Assembly: GCA_025350425.1 (NCBI GenBank)
Contig: JANXXW010000566.1
Span: 1 to 9,747, forward strand
DNA length: 9,747 nucleotides
Source: Rhodospirillales bacterium
Lineage (GTDB): Bacteria; Pseudomonadota; Alphaproteobacteria; Acetobacterales; Acetobacteraceae
Direction of reading: 5' to 3'
The notes beneath the pieces were generated by a model. The model had not been told where the DNA came from. It saw only the letters and a program-made list of their open reading frames with translations, and made no database searches. Made by a program: the position numbers and the translations under genes. How positions within the stretch are numbered: the first letter of the stretch is position 1; the number at the start of each line of letters is the position of its first letter. Below, in pieces: positions 5,837-9,747 of the stretch.

Positions 5837-6070
5837 ATGAGCGATGTGGATGCCGAACTGGACATAACGCGTGAAGTTTGCCCGATGACCTTCGTACGGA
5901 CACGATTGATGCTTGACCGTCTTGCCCCGGGCGCCACGTTGCTGGTCCGCCTGCGTGGAGCCGAGCCGATTCGCAACGTGCCGAAGATGGCAGAGTCGTT
6001 GGGCCACAAGATAGTGGACCGAACGGAATTGGGCGATGTCGTAAGTCTGGTTATAAAACGAGCGTCATGA
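5837..6070 (+). CDS. TusA/SirA-like sulfurtransferase-family protein
   Basis: A 77-residue single-domain protein of the TusA (SirA/YedF/YeeD) family. These small cytosolic proteins carry sulfur as a persulfide on a conserved cysteine, for tRNA thiolation, molybdenum cofactor or other sulfur delivery. The motif is LDITREVCPMTFVRTRLML: Cys15-Pro16 is kept, but CPMT replaces the CPxP of TusA itself, as in many uncharacterised SirA-like paralogues. The rest (LAPGATLLVRLRGAEPIRNVPKMAESLGH) fits the beta-alpha-beta fold. I start at the ATG at 5837, which gives the usual short N-terminus and has GAGA six bases upstream; an in-frame ATG at 5813 adds eight residues but lacks a ribosome binding site. 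It is the only plus-strand gene between mucR and rimI, and is convergent with rimI. The sulfur acceptor is unknown. Confidence 0.85.
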   Translation: MSDVDAELDITREVCPMTFVRTRLMLDRLAPGATLLVRLRGAEPIRNVPKMAESLGHKIVDRTELGDVVSLVIKRAS

Positions 6071-6095
6071 CTGTGATGTTGCGGTGCAGTTACGA

Positions 6096-6141
6096 GCCGG
6101 TCAACCGGCGTTTCGCCTGACCAAAACGAAGCAACGTTTGG
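6096..6141. terminator. Possible weak terminator hairpins between the convergent TusA-like and rimI genes
   Basis: GCCGGT-CA-ACCGGC (6096-6109) is a perfect inverted repeat followed on the plus strand by GTTTCG, and CCAAAACG-AAGCAA-CGTTTGG (6121-6141) is a second, imperfect hairpin usable from either strand. Neither has a proper U-tract. They fill most of the 99-base gap between the two convergent stop codons, which is where terminators are expected. Confidence 0.35.
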
Positions 6142-6169
6142 CAAAGACTTCCCCGGTCTCCCGATCGGA

Positions 6170-6610
6170 TCAGGGCGTTGCGGCCGGCAGATCCAGACGC
6201 AACACCAACGCCGCCGTCTCGCCGTAATAGCGGGGACGGCGGCCGATCTGCCGATAGCCCATCGCGGCATACAGGCCGCGGGCCGCGTCGTTGGCCTCGG
6301 AAACCTCAAGGAACATGGTTCGCGCGCCGGCACTGATCGCGCTCGCCTGGGCGGCGGCGAGAAGTTCGCGCCCGCGTCCCTGGCGACGCAGTGCGGGTAT
6401 CGTTGCCAACGTCAGGATCTCGGCCTCGTCGGCGGCCACGCGGGCGAGGATCATGGCCCCATCTGGATCGATGAAACCGAACGCGCCCGGCAACGCAACC
6501 TGGATCGCCATTGCGTCTATGCCCCAACGCTCGCCCAGCGCGAATGCCGCCGCGTGAATGGCGGCCATGGCGGAGGCGTGCGCGGGCGTGGCCGTCACCA
6601 GCCGGCTCAT
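6170..6610 (-). CDS. rimI: Ribosomal-protein-alanine N-acetyltransferase RimI-like (GNAT)
   Basis: A 146-residue GNAT acetyltransferase. RimI acetylates the N-terminal alanine of ribosomal protein S18 using acetyl-CoA and in some bacteria acts more widely. The acetyl-CoA loop is ATIPALRRQGRGRELLAAA (69-87), containing the RxxGxG/A pattern. The C-terminal signature LEVSEANDAARGLYAAMGYR (101-120) followed by RRPRYY (124-129) is characteristic of RimI rather than of a generic GNAT. The start at 6610 overlaps the tsaB stop as ATGA. A reading frame extending upstream to 6934 only runs through tsaB out of frame. The tsaB-rimI pair is widespread in bacteria, which supports the name; the substrate is inferred. 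Confidence 0.93.
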   Translation of the reverse strand: MSRLVTATPAHASAMAAIHAAAFALGERWGIDAMAIQVALPGAFGFIDPDGAMILARVAADEAEILTLATIPALRRQGRGRELLAAAQASAISAGARTMFLEVSEANDAARGLYAAMGYRQIGRRPRYYGETAALVLRLDLPAATP

Positions 6611-7272
6611 CCGGCGGGCGCTGGCCGCAATCCACCGGCTGGAAGCCGCGCCTCGGGCGGCTCCACATACAGCGGCTGGGCCGCGAGGGGAGGCAGGCCG
6701 CCCGCCATCCGGCGCAGGCCGACCGCGGCGACATGACGGGGTTGGGGATGGCGGCTGTCGGTCAGCATCACGTCGTGGCCAAGTGCCGCGAGCGATGCCG
6801 CAACCTCGATCGCCTGGTCTCCGGCGAGGGCGACCTTGCCATTGGGGCGGGGCAATCCGTCCAGCGGCCATGCGGCCAACTCGCCCGCGATATCCAGGAA
6901 CACGCGGTCTCGGCGATTGTCGAGCGCCACCCATACCGCGCGGTCCGGCAGAGCCGGCAATGCGTCCACCAACGCCTCAGCGACGGTCACGCCGACGACG
7001 GGACAACTGGCGGCGAGAGCAAGGCCGTGCGCCAGAGCGATTGCGCCGCGCAATCCGGTGAAGCTGCCAGGACCGACCGTGACCGCCACAAGATCGAACA
7101 TCGGTGCCTCGGCCAGCACATCCCGCGCCATCACTGGCAACAAGGCTGACTGTCCGCGCCCCACGGTCGCATGACGTTCGGCGAGCACCTTGCCGTCCAC
7201 CACGAGTGCCACGGAACAGACCGCTCCTGCCGCGTCCAGCGCAAGGACGCGCGTAGGGCTGTTCAGAGCAAT
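6607..7272 (-). CDS. tsaB: tRNA t6A synthesis protein TsaB, apparent ATT (or CTG) start
   Basis: About 221 residues; E. coli TsaB has 231. TsaB is the ASKHA-fold partner that activates TsaD in making N6-threonylcarbamoyladenosine at position 37 of ANN-decoding tRNAs. The N-terminus VLALDAAGAVCSVALVVDGK is the ASKHA phosphate-1 region, and VTVGPGSFTGLRGAIALAHG is the TsaB signature. There is no ATG, GTG or TTG in frame between the upstream TGA and the conserved LALD; the first usual start is a GTG at 7212, which would delete that strand. Candidates are ATT (7272-7270), with GAGG exactly seven bases upstream, and CTG (7266-7264), which overlaps the nitroreductase stop as CTGA. I give the ATT boundary on spacing. 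A sequencing error that changed an ATG is possible. The stop overlaps the rimI start. Confidence 0.9.
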   Translation of the reverse strand: MALNSPTRVLALDAAGAVCSVALVVDGKVLAERHATVGRGQSALLPVMARDVLAEAPMFDLVAVTVGPGSFTGLRGAIALAHGLALAASCPVVGVTVAEALVDALPALPDRAVWVALDNRRDRVFLDIAGELAAWPLDGLPRPNGKVALAGDQAIEVAASLAALGHDVMLTDSRHPQPRHVAAVGLRRMAGGLPPLAAQPLYVEPPEARLPAGGLRPAPAG

Positions 7273-8006
7273 ACGCAGGCCTCATCGAAGCTAAGTCGCG
7301 GGGGCTGGGCCGGGAGCGCCGCCGCGTCGCCATGGCCGAGTGCGACCAGGAAGTTGGATTTCCATCCCCGATCGGTGAGGAATTCCGCATCCACCTTGGC
7401 GTTGTCGAAACCCGACATCGGCCCGGTGTCGAGGCCCACGGCGCGGGCCGCGAGGATCAGGTAGGCACCTTGGAGCGTGCCGTTGCGGAACGCCGTCTCC
7501 TCGGCAAAAGGCGGGTTGTTGGCGAACCACTCCTTGGCGTCGTCACGCGGGTAAAGGCGCCACATCATGTGGTAGAAATGCGGGTCGTGGGCCACGATCA
7601 CGACCACCGGGGCAGCCATGGCGCGACCTTGGTTGCCGACCGAGAGCAGCGGCTTCAATCGCTCCTTGGCCCATTGGCTGCGGAGAAACAGGAAGCGGGC
7701 GGGTGAGCAGTTGGCCGATGTCGGCCCCATCCGCAGCAACTCGAACAATTCCCGCAGCTTGCTGTCTTCGACCGGCGTATCGCGCCACGCGTAGTGCGTG
7801 CGGCCCTGGCGGAACAGCGTGTCCAGCGCCACCGGATTAACCGGCTCACGCGGCTCCCAGGCGGGTGGCGCCTCGGGTTCGGCCGGCGCCAAAGACTCCG
7901 GACTCACGGGGTCTGGAGAGGTCTGCGCGTCCGGCACCGGCGGCACCGAGACCTCGGCCACAAAACCGTCGACGGGTGGCAATGCCTCGGTGGCCTGACC
8001 GCTCAT
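7263..8006 (-). CDS. Nitroreductase family protein, malonic semialdehyde reductase (RutE)-like, with a long N-terminal extension
   Basis: A 247-residue FMN-dependent nitroreductase-fold enzyme of the RutE/HadB group. The core starts at LDTLFRQGRTHYAW (61-74) and continues through LRMGPTSANCSPARFLFLRS (91-110), KERLKPLL, FRNGTLQGAYLILAARAVGL and GPMSGFDNAKVDAEF, all strongly RutE-like. RutE reduces malonic semialdehyde to 3-hydroxypropionate in the Rut uracil pathway, but no other rut gene is nearby, so the physiological substrate is unknown. Residues 1-58 are rich in Pro, Glu and Ala, have no counterpart in the roughly 196-residue RutE, and are probably disordered. The ATG at 8006 is three bases after the nfuA stop; no strong Shine-Dalgarno is visible, so translational coupling is likely. 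Its stop overlaps or abuts the tsaB start. The fold is certain; the reaction is a family-level inference. Confidence 0.88.
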   Translation of the reverse strand: MSGQATEALPPVDGFVAEVSVPPVPDAQTSPDPVSPESLAPAEPEAPPAWEPREPVNPVALDTLFRQGRTHYAWRDTPVEDSKLRELFELLRMGPTSANCSPARFLFLRSQWAKERLKPLLSVGNQGRAMAAPVVVIVAHDPHFYHMMWRLYPRDDAKEWFANNPPFAEETAFRNGTLQGAYLILAARAVGLDTGPMSGFDNAKVDAEFLTDRGWKSNFLVALGHGDAAALPAQPPRLSFDEACVLL

Positions 8007-8009
8007 GGG

Positions 8010-8567
8010 TTAGGCAGCGACCTGTTCGACGGAGACGACCTCGGGCACGTAATGCTTCAGCATGTTCTCAATGCCGTGCTTCAACGTGGCCGAGGAAGAC
8101 GGGCAACCGCTGCACGCACCCTGCATGTGCAACCGCACCACACCATCGCGGTAGCCGCGGAACACGATGTCGCCGCCGTCGCCAGCTACCGCCGGGCGCA
8201 CCCGCGTATCCAGCAACTCCTTGATCTGGGCCACAATCTCCGCGTCCTCAGGAGCCACGTCCTCATCCAACTCGGCCTCGGCCCCCTCGATCACGGGGAA
8301 GCCGGAGACGAAATGGTCCATCACGGCTCCGAGCACCTGTGGCTTCAGCGCAGCCCAGCCGGTCTCGTCGTCCTTGGTCACTGTGATGAAGTCGCCGCCC
8401 AGAAACACGCGCGCCACGCCGGGCAATGCGAATAGCGAAGTTGCCAGCGGGCTACGCTCGGCTGCGGCCGGCGAGGCGAAATCGGCGGTGGACAGGCCCA
8501 TCACGTCACGTCCCGGAAGGAACTTCAGCGTGGCGGGGTTGGGCGTGCCCTCAGTTTCGATGAACAT
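8010..8567 (-). CDS. NifU/NfuA-like iron-sulfur cluster carrier protein
   Basis: A 185-residue Nfu protein that takes Fe-S clusters from the Suf/Isc machinery and hands them to client enzymes. The N-terminal Nfu_N domain starts MFIETEGTPNPATLKFLPG (1-19). The C-terminal NifU domain (about 110-180) has VAGDGGDIVFRG (128-138) and the cluster-binding pair CSGC (152-155); two protomers share one [4Fe-4S] cluster. The ATG at 8567 has AGGA seven bases upstream; a frame reaching to 8786 carries an unrelated N-terminus and is rejected. It is first in the nfu-nitroreductase-tsaB-rimI unit. The 229-base gap upstream (8568-8796) shows no gene; on the minus strand TTGCCA and TGTAAC occur with a 19-base spacer, too wide for a firm promoter call. 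Confidence 0.95.
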   Translation of the reverse strand: MFIETEGTPNPATLKFLPGRDVMGLSTADFASPAAAERSPLATSLFALPGVARVFLGGDFITVTKDDETGWAALKPQVLGAVMDHFVSGFPVIEGAEAELDEDVAPEDAEIVAQIKELLDTRVRPAVAGDGGDIVFRGYRDGVVRLHMQGACSGCPSSSATLKHGIENMLKHYVPEVVSVEQVAA

Positions 8568-8796
8568 GGCGATGTCCTGAAATGCAAGACCGTTACATCG
8601 TCCGGGCGAGGTGCGTTGGCAAGTGGTTACAGGCCCAGCCCAGGGACCGGGTGCAATTCGGAGCGGAACGCGACCTTTTCCATCCAGCGCCTGTTCAGAA
8701 TCATCTTGCGCCGTATTCAGACCGACATTCCGCCACTGCAACCCTGCATCCCGATCATTACCGATACTTGGAACAGCGCGCCCCAAATGGGAGGGG

Positions 8797-9183
8797 TCAT
8801 TCGGCCAACCGCGCCTGCCACACGCACAGCAACGGCGTGACCACCAACTCCATCACGATCGCCAGAGTATTCCCCGCATCCGGCAAACCATGCTCGAAAA
8901 ACCCGAAAAGCCGCCCCAAACCACCCACGAACACCACCAGAGTCAGCGTCCGAACGATGGTTTTGCGTCGATTTATGGTGGGAATCATGGCCCAGAAGAT
9001 GAGCCCGATGCCGAGCAGCAATCCGGATAGGTATCTCACATGACTATCGAGCCCGGCCGGCGCGTCGCTCACCCCCAGCATGCCCGGCCCGAGCAGCACT
9101 CCGGCCAAACCCGCCCCCACTGGCACGATCCCAGCGATCCCCACAGCGATTTGAAACAGGCGATATTCAGTGCGGGATACCAT
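8797..9183 (-). CDS. DUF4345-type integral membrane protein
   Basis: A 128-residue membrane protein with about four transmembrane helices (roughly 9-31, 52-69, 79-97 and 105-121). Conserved-looking features are SHVRYLSGLLLGIGLIF (47-63), LTLVVFVGGLGRLFGF (80-95) and MELVVTPLLCVWQ (111-123). This layout, with an arginine starting the second helix, a GGLGR in the third and a Glu-Leu-x-x-x-Pro in the last, matches the DUF4345 family as I know it. No function is known for the family. The ATG at 9183 has GGAG eleven bases upstream. It is divergent from the aldo/keto reductase gene across 59 bases. Confidence 0.8.
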   Translation of the reverse strand: MVSRTEYRLFQIAVGIAGIVPVGAGLAGVLLGPGMLGVSDAPAGLDSHVRYLSGLLLGIGLIFWAMIPTINRRKTIVRTLTLVVFVGGLGRLFGFFEHGLPDAGNTLAIVMELVVTPLLCVWQARLAE

Positions 9184-9242
9184 GGGCCAACAAACTCCAG
9201 CCGCGCTATGTTCGGCAGCGGCAAACGATACAGGATGTAGGT

Positions 9243-9747
9243 ATGAAGTATAACAATCTAGGACGCAGCGGCCTCAAGGTCTCGCCGCTCTGCCTGGGCA
9301 CCATGATGTTCGGCCAGCAGACCGACGAACCCACGTCGCGGCTCATCGTCGACAGCGCGCGAGACCAGGGCGTCAACTTCATCGACACGGCGGACGTCTA
9401 TAACCAAGGCGCGTCGGAGGAAGTTGTTGGCCGCGCCATCGCCGCCCACCGCAACTGGTGGATCTTGGCCACCAAGCTCGCCAATCCCACCGGCCCCGGC
9501 CCCAACGCTCTTGGTCTGTCCCGCCGCTACGCCTTCACCGCCGTCGAGGCCAGCCTCAAGCGCCTCGGGGTGGACACCATCGACATTCTGTACCTCCACA
9601 AGGAGGATCACGGCACGCCGCTGGGCGAGATCGTCCACGCCATGGCCGACCTCGTGCGGCAGGGCAAGATCCGCCATTTCGGCGTCTCCAACCACCGTGC
9701 CTGGCGCGTCGCCGAGATTTGCCGCCTGTGCGACGCGGCCGGCATCG
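9243..9747 (+). CDS. Aldo/keto reductase, 3' end beyond window
   Basis: 168 residues of a TIM-barrel, NADP(H)-dependent aldo/keto reductase are visible, roughly half of the usual 320-350. The start MKYNNLGRSGLKVSPLCLGT is typical of the AKR group related to YdhF/YajO/Tas-type oxidoreductases. The catalytic tetrad is complete in the visible part: Asp48 (FIDTAD), Tyr53, Lys78 (LATK) and His119 (ILYLHKED). Further signatures are VEASLKRLGVDTIDILYLH and GKIRHFGVSNH. The ATG has AGGA seven bases upstream. It is transcribed away from the DUF4345 gene. The substrate cannot be read from the sequence; such enzymes reduce various aldehydes and ketones. Confidence 0.93.
   Translation, partial: MKYNNLGRSGLKVSPLCLGTMMFGQQTDEPTSRLIVDSARDQGVNFIDTADVYNQGASEEVVGRAIAAHRNWWILATKLANPTGPGPNALGLSRRYAFTAVEASLKRLGVDTIDILYLHKEDHGTPLGEIVHAMADLVRQGKIRHFGVSNHRAWRVAEICRLCDAAGI

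Noticed and set aside
5689..6333. Minus-strand open frame of 214 codons over the TusA-like gene
   Set aside because: It covers the mucR promoter region, the TusA-like gene and the end of rimI in the wrong frame; no domain.
8568..8796. Gap upstream of nfu examined for a tRNA, small RNA or riboswitch
   Set aside because: I found no cloverleaf, no known aptamer pattern and no clear terminator; only a badly spaced promoter-like pair of hexamers.
8582..9043. Plus-strand open frame in the gap before nfu and across the DUF4345 gene
   Set aside because: It overlaps the DUF4345 gene antisense, lacks a ribosome binding site and shows no domain; the part in the gap alone is not convincing.
1..9747. 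CRISPR array, insertion sequence, phage, toxin-antitoxin or defence system
   Set aside because: There are no regularly spaced repeats, transposase or integrase motifs, target-site duplications or defence-type domains; all recognised genes are of housekeeping or regulatory type.

Overview
The window is GC-rich and gene-dense. It looks like an ordinary chromosomal stretch from an alphaproteobacterium, most likely Rhodospirillales/Acetobacterales. This rests on a MucR/Ros-family regulator, a Fur/Mur-type regulator without the CxxC pairs of enterobacterial Fur, an alphaproteobacterial-type XRE regulator (PraR-like), OlsB for ornithine lipids, and the order tsaB-rimI-mucR-fur-...-lnt-xre. I see no rRNA, tRNA, CRISPR array, transposase, phage gene or toxin-antitoxin pair. 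No gap between genes exceeds 300 bases.

Layout, left to right. 1-508 (minus): a small secreted protein of unknown function, followed by the start of a putative lipoprotein alpha/beta hydrolase that runs off the left edge. 607-2164 (minus): an XRE regulator and then ychF. 2286-5168 (minus): fur-olsB-lnt, translationally coupled by an ATGA overlap and a 4-base gap. 5300-5722 (minus): mucR, sharing an AT-rich intergenic region with a divergent TusA/SirA-like gene (5837-6070, plus). 6170-8567 (minus): nfuA, a RutE-like nitroreductase, tsaB and rimI, packed with 3-base gaps or stop/start overlaps. 8797-9183 (minus): a four-helix DUF4345 membrane protein. 9243 to the right edge (plus): an aldo/keto reductase.

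Functions. The 6170-8567 operon combines Fe-S cluster delivery (Nfu), an NAD(P)H:FMN reductase, tRNA t6A synthesis (TsaB) and ribosomal protein or Tsa-complex-associated acetylation (RimI). The fur-olsB-lnt unit puts a metal regulator ahead of two envelope lipid enzymes: OlsB, which makes lyso-ornithine lipid, and Lnt, which adds the third acyl chain to lipoproteins. The xre-ychF pair couples a small DNA-binding regulator to a ribosome-associated ATPase.

I did not find a convincing new system. The points most worth a second look are: tsaB has no ATG/GTG/TTG codon ahead of its conserved N-terminus and apparently starts at ATT or CTG; a repeat-like GC-rich hairpin sits inside the first codons of lnt; MucR lacks the last zinc-binding histidine; short perfect palindromes lie before the xre gene and after mucR; and the fur-to-lnt stretch lacks the miaB-phoH-ybeY-corC genes often found between them in related bacteria.
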